DNA of 64,000 bases from Brevibacillus panacihumi W25 (GTDB lineage: Bacteria; Bacillota; Bacilli; Brevibacillales; Brevibacillaceae), in NCBI RefSeq assembly GCF_000503775.1, contig NZ_KI629782.1:2157079-2221078 (forward strand). The letters are read 5' to 3'. Of this stretch, positions 9,118 through 16,879 are shown in pieces. Every line of letters starts with the position of its first letter. Position 1 is the first letter of the stretch. The notes below the pieces were generated by a model. That model was given only the letters and a program-made list of their open reading frames with translations. It was not told the origin of the DNA and did not search any database. The position numbers were made by a program, and so were the translations under genes.

Positions 9118-9513
9118 ATGAAGTACTTGCCATTTTGCCTCTTTTTCCTCTTAGTAATAGGATGCGTGGAAAAGGATACCTATCAGCCCGTCGTTGATCG
9201 TGACGCGATAGTAGACAGGATCAATTACATTCACGACTTTAATTCCGCTGAGGAGTTCGATACAACCGAGTTGATGGGGCTTCAACATGATCCTGGGCGA
9301 AAAGATTACAAAATCGTTCTTACTGATTACTTTACAAATGTCCTGAAACAGGAAATGGAGTCATTTCAAACAATGAGCACTACCAATAATCTACGCCATA
9401 TTCTCGTGATAACCAAAGATAAGGTTGCCTATCGAGTGGATCTGAAGCAGTGGGAGGAATTTCAGAACATCTGGACTGTAGATATGTATGGAACGGCTGA
9501 CATCCAACAATAA
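9118..9513 (+). CDS. Small lipoprotein of unknown function
   Basis: A 131-residue protein with a signal peptide ending in LLVIGC, so a membrane-anchored lipoprotein. The rest is a single soluble domain with no motif I recognise. A GGAGG site (in AAATGGAGGTATAATTATG) supports the ATG at 9118. It is monocistronic and ends at a strong terminator. Base composition is more AT-rich than its neighbours. Confidence 0.7.
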   Translation: MKYLPFCLFFLLVIGCVEKDTYQPVVDRDAIVDRINYIHDFNSAEEFDTTELMGLQHDPGRKDYKIVLTDYFTNVLKQEMESFQTMSTTNNLRHILVITKDKVAYRVDLKQWEEFQNIWTVDMYGTADIQQ

Positions 9514-9515
9514 AA

Positions 9516-9553
9516 CCTGACGCACAAAGCGTCAGGCCTTCTCCTCTTTTTCG
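9516..9553 (+). terminator. Terminator after the 9118 lipoprotein gene
   Basis: Perfect 8-base stem CCTGACGC (9516-9523)/GCGTCAGG (9529-9536) with a 5-base loop, followed by a T-rich tract ending in TTTTT. It overlaps the 3' end of the convergent DUF169 gene. Confidence 0.85.
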
Positions 9554-10317
9554 GCGAACAGATGATTCAACTTTTGATAGGTCGGAGGAAACTCCGCCTG
9601 ATAGCGAAGGTACGTCGGGATTGGGTAACGAATGCCGCCTTTTTGCGTACCAGCCAGACCTTCTACCAATTCCTCGGCATCCCGGTAGTGAAAGCTGAAG
9701 GCCATCTCATGATCTTGCGTCTGGGCAAACAGTCTGTCTCCATAACACGGCACGATGACTTGGGGCTCGCCGGTCTGCAACGGCTTGATCGCAATATCCG
9801 CACAGTCGGCACGGCTGGAAAAAGTAGAAGGAATAGAACCGCCCCGCTTGTACAGCATCCCCGCCACGAGACGCATCACCTGCGCCGAATTGCCGTAGAT
9901 TACGACTACATCCGGCTCGACGGTTGCACGATCCAGTGGATAGGAAACGTAATACCCGCTTTCCTCCGCCGACAGCTTCGGCACATCCTGCTCGCTTGCG
10001 GCCCCAGCTTCCAGACTATCGGTGTACATGCCGCAAGCCAGATTTCCCTCTGTGTAAAAGGGCAGCTGCGGCTCGTAGCCAAACGCCACCTGCGCGATGG
10101 GACAGGAGAGGTCTGATCCGTTCATAGCGACGCTCCAGCCGTAGCGCCGGGAAAATCCGACTGCCTGACAAATCGTGATCTGGTAGCCGAAATCGCGCAT
10201 GGGCCGCTTGGTTTTCTCTGGCAGGTCGTCTTCCGCTTTCACAATCTTGATTCCGACCGGGAATGTATCAGTGCGGATATACGTCTGCAGGGCCTGGTTG
10301 AGTTCCTTCGTGTTCAT
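9532..10317 (-). CDS. DUF169 family protein
   Basis: A 261-residue cytoplasmic protein of the uncharacterised DUF169 family. Typical features are the N-terminal TDTFPVGIKIVK, a cysteine-containing TICQAVGFSRRYGW block, DLSCPIAQVAFGY, and PDVVVIYGNSAQVMRLV. The frame is open to 10341, but the ATG at 10317 follows GGGGAGGA at proper spacing and is chosen. Conserved cysteines hint at metal or redox binding; this is inference only. It stands alone, with a dispersed repeat upstream. Confidence 0.8.
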   Translation of the reverse strand: MNTKELNQALQTYIRTDTFPVGIKIVKAEDDLPEKTKRPMRDFGYQITICQAVGFSRRYGWSVAMNGSDLSCPIAQVAFGYEPQLPFYTEGNLACGMYTDSLEAGAASEQDVPKLSAEESGYYVSYPLDRATVEPDVVVIYGNSAQVMRLVAGMLYKRGGSIPSTFSSRADCADIAIKPLQTGEPQVIVPCYGDRLFAQTQDHEMAFSFHYRDAEELVEGLAGTQKGGIRYPIPTYLRYQAEFPPTYQKLNHLFAEKEEKA

Positions 10318-10393
10318 CTTCCATCCTCCCCCTTTTTGCATGGAAAAACTTATACAACAAGTCTAACAACTTTTTTCGGAAAATTCTATTTTC

Positions 10394-10500
10394 TGCCGCT
10401 GAAAGAGTGTTCCGCCTTTTCCGCTGCGCCTCGGTCAAGATCCCAAATATCTTCGCTTATCTCCCCTTTTTCCTCGTCCAGCTTCAGTTTGTCCCCGCAC
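10394..10500 (+). repeat. Dispersed repeat element, copy 1
   Basis: About 105 bases between the DUF169 gene and the tad terminator match, in reverse orientation, bases 44082-44183 downstream of purB. Shared blocks include CCGCTGAAA, GTGTTCCGCCTTTTCCG, TGCGCCT and GTCAAGATCCCAAAT, then a pyrimidine-rich tail with CCCTTTTTCCTC and CCAGCTT. No convincing conserved protein is encoded. Confidence 0.75.
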
Positions 10501-10540
10501 TTTCTTCTTCGTGTTTCTCAAGAAGTTATTTTTCCTATAC

Positions 10541-10580
10541 AAAAAAACGGCGTGGTTGAGCGATGCCGTTCCCACGCCGT
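10541..10580 (-). terminator. Terminator at the end of the Tad locus
   Basis: On the minus strand, stem ACGGCGTGG (10580-10572) pairs with CCACGCCGT (10555-10547), followed by a run of T (10547-10541). It lies 23 bases beyond the stop of the last gene of the locus. Confidence 0.9.
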
Positions 10581-10602
10581 GATCTTTTACGAATACCTCG
10601 AC

Positions 10603-11919
10603 CTACCCTCCGCTGTACTTCTCCTCAATCTCCGAACGCATCTCACTATAGGTCTGCGTCGTCAAGCCGACCAGGTAGTCGATCAACTCCTCCTTGGATT
10701 GCGTGACCAGCGCCTCTCTTTCCAGTCGTTTCTGCAACAGATATTCTCGCGGCTGATTGCCCAGCTTGCCTGTCGCAGTCAGATAATCGATGGCTGCGCC
10801 TACATTGAGGCTTTCCCGCCAATTTTTCTCGTACCAATCCCGATCGTAGGCATCGATCCATTTTTTCCGGTCGATCAATACCGCATCGACTTCGGACAAG
10901 GCATCGCGCTTCCACTGTTCCCATTTTTGCGCGATCTCTTTGGCTCGCTCCAGCTCTTGCTTGAACTGCTCGCGATTGGTGACGTTGGCGTACAGCCCTT
11001 CCGATGCGGCCGCGATCTCTTTCAGTTGCTTCTGGCCCTCTGCGTTGACGTCAAAGCCGATCACATTCAGGAGCGGCATGATTTCGGACTGGGAAAGCTC
11101 TCTGGCGACCGCGACCGGATCGCCGTCACAGGTCTCGATCCCGTCACTCACCAGGTAAATGACGTTGGTATTCTTGTCTGCCGAGAACTGGGCCATGTCC
11201 TGCTGCGCCATTTGCAGAGAATGCGCAATCGAGGTCCAGCCGTTCGGTTCAAATTGCTTCAAGGCATCGTCCAGCTTCTTCGCATCATACGATTGGAGCT
11301 GATAGACGAGATCGCTGCTGGAGCAGGAAAGCTGTTTGTGGGCATCCGAACCGCTCCCCTTATGCCCGTAAACCCTCAGTGAGATTTTTGCTTCCTCAGG
11401 CAGAGACTCCGCGAACTCCTTGATCGCCTCTTTGGCCAGCTCCATCTTGGTCTTGTCGCCGATTTTCTCCTTCATGCTGCCGCTCGCATCAAGGATAATC
11501 TGCACGTTGAAATTTTCGCGAAACAAAAAACGGGCATCTCCCACATCCGGACTCCCGAATGAAGCCATCCGCCAACGATCCACGACCATTTGCGGGCTCA
11601 GGTAATCCTCTGTAAACAACGTGAGCAGCTGCCCCCAGTAAACATCGATCAGAGATTGATCCATCCCGTCGATCAAGGGCGGCAGACGGTCCAGAACTTT
11701 GACAATCTGTGCCCGATGCGGATAATTCGCCAGATAAAATTGAGTGCCAGCCAGCGGACCCGGCTGGGAGCCGATCAATTCTTGGGTCGTCTCAGGCATG
11801 CGTGGTACGCCTGCAGTTCCGGTTACGGCTGATCCGAAAGAACAGCCGACAAGCGACAAGGTCAACACCAAGCCGCTTACGATATGACGCCATCTGGATC
11901 TACATGCCATCTCACTCAT
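10603..11919 (-). CDS. Von Willebrand factor A domain lipoprotein of the Tad locus (VWA-2)
   Basis: A 438-residue secreted lipoprotein with lipobox LSLVGC (Cys26). A VWA domain starts at about 138, with the metal-ion adhesion motif DASGS (144-148), a conserved T in GWTS and D in VSDGIETC. The C-terminal 130 residues are helical and charged. It is a paralogue of the lipoprotein at 16880-18316: both share SLRVYGH/GLRVYGH, YLVSDGIETC.GDPVAVA and a GF.V..EGQ.QLK segment. The start may be the second ATG at 11910, since the AAAGGAGG site is only 2 bases from the first. Likely an extracellular adhesin or assembly factor tied to the pilus. Confidence 0.85.
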   Translation of the reverse strand: MSEMACRSRWRHIVSGLVLTLSLVGCSFGSAVTGTAGVPRMPETTQELIGSQPGPLAGTQFYLANYPHRAQIVKVLDRLPPLIDGMDQSLIDVYWGQLLTLFTEDYLSPQMVVDRWRMASFGSPDVGDARFLFRENFNVQIILDASGSMKEKIGDKTKMELAKEAIKEFAESLPEEAKISLRVYGHKGSGSDAHKQLSCSSSDLVYQLQSYDAKKLDDALKQFEPNGWTSIAHSLQMAQQDMAQFSADKNTNVIYLVSDGIETCDGDPVAVARELSQSEIMPLLNVIGFDVNAEGQKQLKEIAAASEGLYANVTNREQFKQELERAKEIAQKWEQWKRDALSEVDAVLIDRKKWIDAYDRDWYEKNWRESLNVGAAIDYLTATGKLGNQPREYLLQKRLEREALVTQSKEELIDYLVGLTTQTYSEMRSEIEEKYSGG

Positions 11920-11949
11920 CGCCTCCTTTCTGCTAATCTGCCTGTTTCT

Positions 11950-12609
11950 CTATAAGGAAAGATGGACGTCTGTCCATTGAAGCACCTCCGCGAAGCGAAT
12001 CCGTCTGCCTTCCGCTGTCTGTTCGATCTCATCGCGATGATTGGACAAGAAATCAAGGCCAAAATTTTCACTCTCATACCGGACGGACGTCCTTACTTCG
12101 ATCCGCTGCTCGCTGTTGAACATCTTCACACGCGACCCGCTTCTGATGGCACCGTTTGAAGACAAGATGCTGCCAACTGTACTTTGAATTTTTCTTTCTG
12201 CAACTGCCATATGTTGCCATACGTATCCTTCCAGTACAGAATTGGTCGGTAGATTAACCAAGAGCACCTGGTCGATCGCGTTGTACAGTATCTCACTATC
12301 CGACCAGCTCGGATGGGCACTGCGCAAGGAGATTTTGGCCGCCTTTACCTGCGGCGAGATCGGGACCATGTTGAACGGAAGGTTTGCATCATAAACTTCG
12401 ATCGCCCTCTCCGCTTCTTCGTAGACAATCTGCGTGGCACCAAGGCTGGCCTGCTGAGCACTATTCGCCGCCACTTCCTTGTCGACAAAGACGGTCGACA
12501 TGTTGAACAGCAATGTGAACATAACGAGTGAAAAGAAGAAAAAGATCGTCAGGACAAACACCGTCATATTGCCGCGTTGATCACGTAAGCTATTCGCTAT
12601 TTGTCTCAT
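11950..12609 (-). CDS. TadG-like pseudopilin/secreted protein
   Basis: A 219-residue protein with a positive N-terminus (MRQIANSLRDQRG), then one long hydrophobic helix (14-37). G13 followed by NMTVF fits a TadG-type prepilin-like site, without the +5 glutamate of true pilins. The rest is extracellular. Its ATG directly follows the stop of the TadE gene. TadG proteins are minor components of Tad pili; several carry a VWA domain, which here is instead supplied by separate lipoproteins next door. Confidence 0.75.
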   Translation of the reverse strand: MRQIANSLRDQRGNMTVFVLTIFFFFSLVMFTLLFNMSTVFVDKEVAANSAQQASLGATQIVYEEAERAIEVYDANLPFNMVPISPQVKAAKISLRSAHPSWSDSEILYNAIDQVLLVNLPTNSVLEGYVWQHMAVAERKIQSTVGSILSSNGAIRSGSRVKMFNSEQRIEVRTSVRYESENFGLDFLSNHRDEIEQTAEGRRIRFAEVLQWTDVHLSL

Positions 12610-13026
12610 CTAATGAACCACCCGCCCCCGCAGCTCGCGGCTCAGCGAGATGACTCTGTCTTTTTCCTCCATGTTTTGCTTGATAAAATCCGGGATAAAA
12701 AATAGATCCAGATTCACGCCAATACGCGCAACAAACAGGTTATCCCCTTCATGGGAAATCAACGAATTCGAATCGTTGTAAGAAATGCCTCCCCCAGCGG
12801 AGTTGACGATTTCGCGTGCAGCTTTTCTAGCTTCCGAGGAATTACCGGTAATCGAATAGACCTTCGCCGCTTCGTTAGCAGCGGACTGGGCAATGATGAC
12901 GGCATAAACACCTGTTAAAAATTGCCATAAAATCAAGAGAATCAAAAAGACGAATGGCAGAATTCCAATAAACTCCACTGTCACAGAGCCTTTTTTATTT
13001 TGTAACGCCCGACTCCATCTTTTCAT
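12610..13026 (-). CDS. TadE-like pseudopilin
   Basis: A 138-residue minor pseudopilin. The N-terminus KKGSVTVEFIGILPFVFLIL matches the TadE family, with a prepilin peptidase site after G13 and glutamate at +5 of the mature protein. The hydrophobic helix spans about 16-38. It abuts the TadG-like gene and is preceded by the membrane protein gene at 13056. Confidence 0.85.
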   Translation of the reverse strand: MKRWSRALQNKKGSVTVEFIGILPFVFLILLILWQFLTGVYAVIIAQSAANEAAKVYSITGNSSEARKAAREIVNSAGGGISYNDSNSLISHEGDNLFVARIGVNLDLFFIPDFIKQNMEEKDRVISLSRELRGRVVH

Positions 13027-13055
13027 AAGACAGTCACCTCCGCAGAAAACCCTGC

Positions 13056-13802
13056 CTACCCCTCTACTACCAATCTTTCTGCTTCAACTCTCTCTGCTTC
13101 CATTTTTTCTGCCTCGATCGCCTTCATCAGCTCTGTGCGCCATTTGACGGTGTACATCGTAAACATCACCGCGATGAAGGGGAAGATCAGCACTGTCAAA
13201 ATCATTTGCGTAAAGAAAACCGCGCCGAAGCTGGTCGTAATAAACGTCACCGATGCCAGCCCGACCAGACCAATCACCCATTGGATCGCACTCGTCAACA
13301 GGATCAGGCCCAGAATCGGGACAAAATGCTTTTTCCCCATTTCGAAGGCAGACCGCAAGCATTTCCAGGGAGATGCTTGTTTCATGACGGTCAGATATGG
13401 GGTCAGATAAAACAGCACTAGCAGGATGACCCCCGGCACGACGAACAGAAGCAAACCAATACACACCGCCAGTACGTAGACGATCCCATACAGGAAAACG
13501 GAGAAACCGGACTCCCAAAATGTGCGGAAGGCCTTGCGCAGCGGCTTCTCTTCTCCCTCCATCTCGCTGATGACGAATTTTGCGAACACAATCTGAACTA
13601 ATGTCAGGAACAGCAGAAGCAAGAACAGATTATAAAAACTGGCGACGACAGGTGCCCCTGTCAAGGCAGCCAGAAAATTCACGTAGTTAATCGCCACATT
13701 GTGTACCAGCAGCAATGGCAAAACAATAACGGCCGAAATCAACAAAAGCGATTCGATATGACGCGCGTAAAAGTGAATGCTCTCTTTCAATGGATTCACC
13801 AA
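13056..13802 (-). CDS. Polytopic membrane protein in the Tad locus
   Basis: A 248-residue membrane protein with about six hydrophobic segments (18-36, 58-78, 100-120, 122-136, 162-185, 195-215). Its layout recalls DUF975/YciC-like membrane proteins. The last 25 residues form a charged tail with the imperfect repeat EKMEAERVEAERLVVEG. Function is unknown. It lies within the tad transcript between the tandem paralogues and tadE. Confidence 0.7.
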   Translation of the reverse strand: MVNPLKESIHFYARHIESLLLISAVIVLPLLLVHNVAINYVNFLAALTGAPVVASFYNLFLLLLFLTLVQIVFAKFVISEMEGEEKPLRKAFRTFWESGFSVFLYGIVYVLAVCIGLLLFVVPGVILLVLFYLTPYLTVMKQASPWKCLRSAFEMGKKHFVPILGLILLTSAIQWVIGLVGLASVTFITTSFGAVFFTQMILTVLIFPFIAVMFTMYTVKWRTELMKAIEAEKMEAERVEAERLVVEG

Positions 13803-13835
13803 GTCGGCCCCCTTTGTTCGCTCCTTCTTCCTCAG

Positions 13836-14690
13836 CTAAGGATTGCGCAGGATGGTGAAGAGCTGGTTTCGATAAATCTCTTCATTTTTTTCTAACAGTG
13901 CATGTCTCATATCTGCTGCATCCTGGTAAGGAACCCCTTTTACTTCCATGTCCTGAAGGGATTTTCTCATGATTCTCCTGATTTCTCCCCGCCTGTAGTC
14001 ACGCAGCAGCGCGACCAACTTCTTGGCAATCTCCCTTTGCTCCTTGGCCAAATTCAGACGAGAGGAATCAAAAAAATGATATACACGGTCGACAGCATCT
14101 TGCAGTTCGAATTGTCTGCGCAAGCGTCGGTACAATATATAATCAGAATCCAGCAGAGCATCTCGCATATGTTTCTCGTCGTCAACCGTCGTATAATTCC
14201 GCGCAAGCATCTCGTTGTGATAACGCATGCCCCGCTCGTAGATCGCCTGCAATTCATTCACACTGTTGACCATGATGTCACACATCTCGATCACATCCGC
14301 TGTGTCCTGGCGAAGCTGACCATCCATCGCTTGTTCACAAAACGGAAGGAGCGCCCGCAGATAATCGCGCTTTTGCTCATACATCCATACAGGCTTCTCC
14401 TTATCCACTGCGAAATCTTTTGTAAAATTAATGGCAGCGTTGTTATGGGACATAAACAGGCGGACAGCGCGGATCGCCTCTGCCCGAGGGGGAACACTTC
14501 CATCGCTTCGAAGGATCAGATATCCGACCGCCTCATTTTTCCCCCATCTCCAGTACTGCACGTTGTAGTAGACTTGATCGTCTAACAATGCCGCATGATT
14601 AAACAAATCCGGCTTTTCAAGGAAGCGTTTATATTTGTTGATCTGTTCTCGTACTTGTGCTGTTCCCTTTACATTTATTCGGGAGATCAT
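13836..14690 (-). CDS. Unknown Tad-locus protein, paralogue B
   Basis: A 284-residue, apparently cytoplasmic, mostly helical protein with no signal or membrane helix. It is a close paralogue of the gene at 14722-15573 along the whole length. Shared blocks include YKRFLEKPDLFNHAA, YYNVQYWRWGK, YLILRSDGSVPP, LDSDYILYRRLR and GVPYQD. The frame is open to 14777, but the ATG at 14690 has AAAGGAAG 7 bases upstream and aligns with the start of its paralogue. I do not recognise the family. Confidence 0.72.
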   Translation of the reverse strand: MISRINVKGTAQVREQINKYKRFLEKPDLFNHAALLDDQVYYNVQYWRWGKNEAVGYLILRSDGSVPPRAEAIRAVRLFMSHNNAAINFTKDFAVDKEKPVWMYEQKRDYLRALLPFCEQAMDGQLRQDTADVIEMCDIMVNSVNELQAIYERGMRYHNEMLARNYTTVDDEKHMRDALLDSDYILYRRLRRQFELQDAVDRVYHFFDSSRLNLAKEQREIAKKLVALLRDYRRGEIRRIMRKSLQDMEVKGVPYQDAADMRHALLEKNEEIYRNQLFTILRNP

Positions 14691-14721
14691 GTTGGCACTT
14701 CCTTTGCTCAGTGCTCTTCTC

Positions 14722-15573
14722 CTAAGGATTTCGCAGGCTAGACATGATTGAATGAAATATTTTTTCATTAAATTCACTCACTGCCTGTCTCATTTCCAGG
14801 ACATCCTGATAAGGGACTCCTTGTACTTCCATGTCTTTAATGGATTGTTTCATGATCCGCCAGAGCTCTTCCCTTCTGTAATCACGCAGCAGACTGACCA
14901 ACTTTTTTGCCATGTCACTTTGTTTCCCAGCCAATTCAAGGCGAGAAGAAGCAAAAAAATGATAGATCCGATCGACTGCGCTTTGTACTTCGCATTGTTT
15001 GCGCAATCGCCGGTACAAAATATAATCAGAGTCAAGCAAGGCATCCCGCATCTGTTTCTCGTCATCAATCGTCGTATAATTCCGTGCAAGCATCTCTTCG
15101 TGGTAATGCATGCCCCGTTCGTAGATTGCCCGCAATTCCTCCACACTGTTGACCATCAACTGGCACATCTCGATCAAATCCTCTGCATCCTGGCGAGTCT
15201 GTGCATCCATTACATGTTCACAGAACGGGAGTAACTCCAGCAGACAATCCCTCTTTTGCTGATACATCCATACCGGCTTTTCTTTATCCCTCGCAAAATC
15301 TTGTGTAAAACTAATGACAGCATTGTTATGGGACATGAATAAACGAACGACCGGTCTAGCTTCTGCAAGAGGAGGCACACTCCCATCACTGCGCAGGATC
15401 AGATATCCAGCAGCCTTGCTCTTCCCCCATCTCCAGTACTGAACATTGTAATAGACTTGACCGTCAAGCATTGCCGCATGATTAAACAGGTCTGGCTTTT
15501 CCAAGAACTTTTTGTGTTTGTTAATTTGTTCTCGGATGTGTGGTGTTTCTTTTACGATAATGCGTGAGACCAT
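14722..15573 (-). CDS. Unknown Tad-locus protein, paralogue A
   Basis: A 283-residue protein paralogous to the next gene and separated from it by only 31 bases, so a tandem duplication. Aromatic-rich YYNVQYWRWGKSKAAGYLILRS near 46-67 suggests a small beta domain, followed by a long helical part. No catalytic motif is visible. It has no known counterpart in standard Tad loci, so it may be a lineage-specific cytoplasmic partner of the pilus machine. Confidence 0.72.
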   Translation of the reverse strand: MVSRIIVKETPHIREQINKHKKFLEKPDLFNHAAMLDGQVYYNVQYWRWGKSKAAGYLILRSDGSVPPLAEARPVVRLFMSHNNAVISFTQDFARDKEKPVWMYQQKRDCLLELLPFCEHVMDAQTRQDAEDLIEMCQLMVNSVEELRAIYERGMHYHEEMLARNYTTIDDEKQMRDALLDSDYILYRRLRKQCEVQSAVDRIYHFFASSRLELAGKQSDMAKKLVSLLRDYRREELWRIMKQSIKDMEVQGVPYQDVLEMRQAVSEFNEKIFHSIMSSLRNP

Positions 15574-15645
15574 CTTAGCTCCCTCCAGACCATTATGTCG
15601 TTCATGCTGTTGGTATACGATGCGGTGGGATCAGTTTCCTATGGA

Positions 15646-16857
15646 CTAGGAAAAAATAGATTTTACAAAGCCCCATGTATCTTTTGCTGTGTCCTTGACC
15701 CAATCAATCGCATCTGTTGTTTTCTCTTTGAGCCACTTACCTATTTTCCCGTCGGCCAACTTGTCAATCCACTTGAGTGCTGTACTGCCCAGCCACAAGA
15801 CTCCTCCTGCCGTGACAAGCACAACAGCAACTGTTTGCCCACCTGGAATCACGGAAGCGATCACGCCTGCGTCCATCAAAGTACTTCCTAAGCTGCCTAC
15901 ACCGTTGAGGAATTTCTCCCCTTGTTGCTCCGGAGTCAAGTTTGGGTCATCAATTTGGCTAAATGATGTGTAGGTATTAAAGGCGTCAAAGGGAAGGCTG
16001 ATTGCTGCAATCCCGACATTCAACCCTGTTATCAGACCGGGTACCCGTGCAGCGTTCGCTCCTGAAGTCGCATTGGAGAATGAACGTTGGTATTCGGCGG
16101 CTCTTGCCGCTGCGTTCGCATTCTGCTGCAATACGAGTTTGTAAGAGTCGTACGCTCCCTTTGCCCCCATGATATCGAGAGCGCCACTTGTATAATTCTG
16201 GTAAGGAGAACCATCTAGGCCAATATCCAGACCCTTCAGCCCAAGTGTCAGCAAGACTTTGGAGTATCCGCCTGCCCCCGTTCCTACAGAAACTTGACCA
16301 TGCTGCAACATATCTGCACTGTAACTAAGGGTGTCCCCCATAATATCCTTGATGGAAAATTGCATCATCTTGTAAGCCATGGTCTCGCCAAACGGCGGAG
16401 GATTTGCCTGGGGACCCGGCCCCTGACCAGGCGGTGTGAGTTGCGGTACTTCACTGCCGACCCGTCCTCCTGCAGCTCCGCTGCCATCCGGTGTCGTCAG
16501 AGCAGGTGCCCGACCGTCTGGTGCCTGAAGCTGGGGCATGCTTCCGTTCGGTGCTTGCATTTGAGGCATATTCCCGTTGGGAGCCTGAAGCTGAGGTGTA
16601 TCCCATTCGGGTTCTTCCAACTGTGGGACAATTCCCGGCGGAGGCTCCAATTGAGGCATATCCCATTGAACGCCATCCAGTTTTGGTATTTCCCAATCCG
16701 GTGCTTGCAGATTAGGAGCCTCGTAGTTAGGCACCTGAAGCTGCGGTGGCTGTAACGTCGCTCCCTCTGCCAGCACGATCACGGGGAAGGCATTCATCAA
16801 AAGAATAATAAAAGCGAAGATACCGGCTATCCAAGGTCTTCCTCGTCTTTTATCCAC
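15646..16857 (-). CDS. Secreted/membrane protein with proline-rich repeats in the Tad locus
   Basis: A 403-residue protein. A short basic N-terminus and one hydrophobic segment (about 8-30) serve as signal or anchor. Residues about 34-125 form imperfect short repeats of the type (L/P)Q(L/M)QAPNG.MPQ and PxLxxPxW. The C-terminal half is Gly/Ala-rich with a possible membrane-active helix (PGGQTVAVVLVTAGGVLWLG). The GTG at 16857 is preferred over the GTG at 16878 because AGGAGGGG lies 6 bases upstream of it. It could be a surface stalk or secreted effector; function unknown. Confidence 0.7.
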   Translation of the reverse strand: MDKRRGRPWIAGIFAFIILLMNAFPVIVLAEGATLQPPQLQVPNYEAPNLQAPDWEIPKLDGVQWDMPQLEPPPGIVPQLEEPEWDTPQLQAPNGNMPQMQAPNGSMPQLQAPDGRAPALTTPDGSGAAGGRVGSEVPQLTPPGQGPGPQANPPPFGETMAYKMMQFSIKDIMGDTLSYSADMLQHGQVSVGTGAGGYSKVLLTLGLKGLDIGLDGSPYQNYTSGALDIMGAKGAYDSYKLVLQQNANAAARAAEYQRSFSNATSGANAARVPGLITGLNVGIAAISLPFDAFNTYTSFSQIDDPNLTPEQQGEKFLNGVGSLGSTLMDAGVIASVIPGGQTVAVVLVTAGGVLWLGSTALKWIDKLADGKIGKWLKEKTTDAIDWVKDTAKDTWGFVKSIFS

Positions 16858-16879
16858 TAGCCACCCCTCCTGTGTCACG

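Noticed and set aside
10317..10341. Upstream ATG for the DUF169 gene
   Set aside because: The first ATG lies before the GGGGAGGA site and has none of its own; the ATG at 10317 fits.
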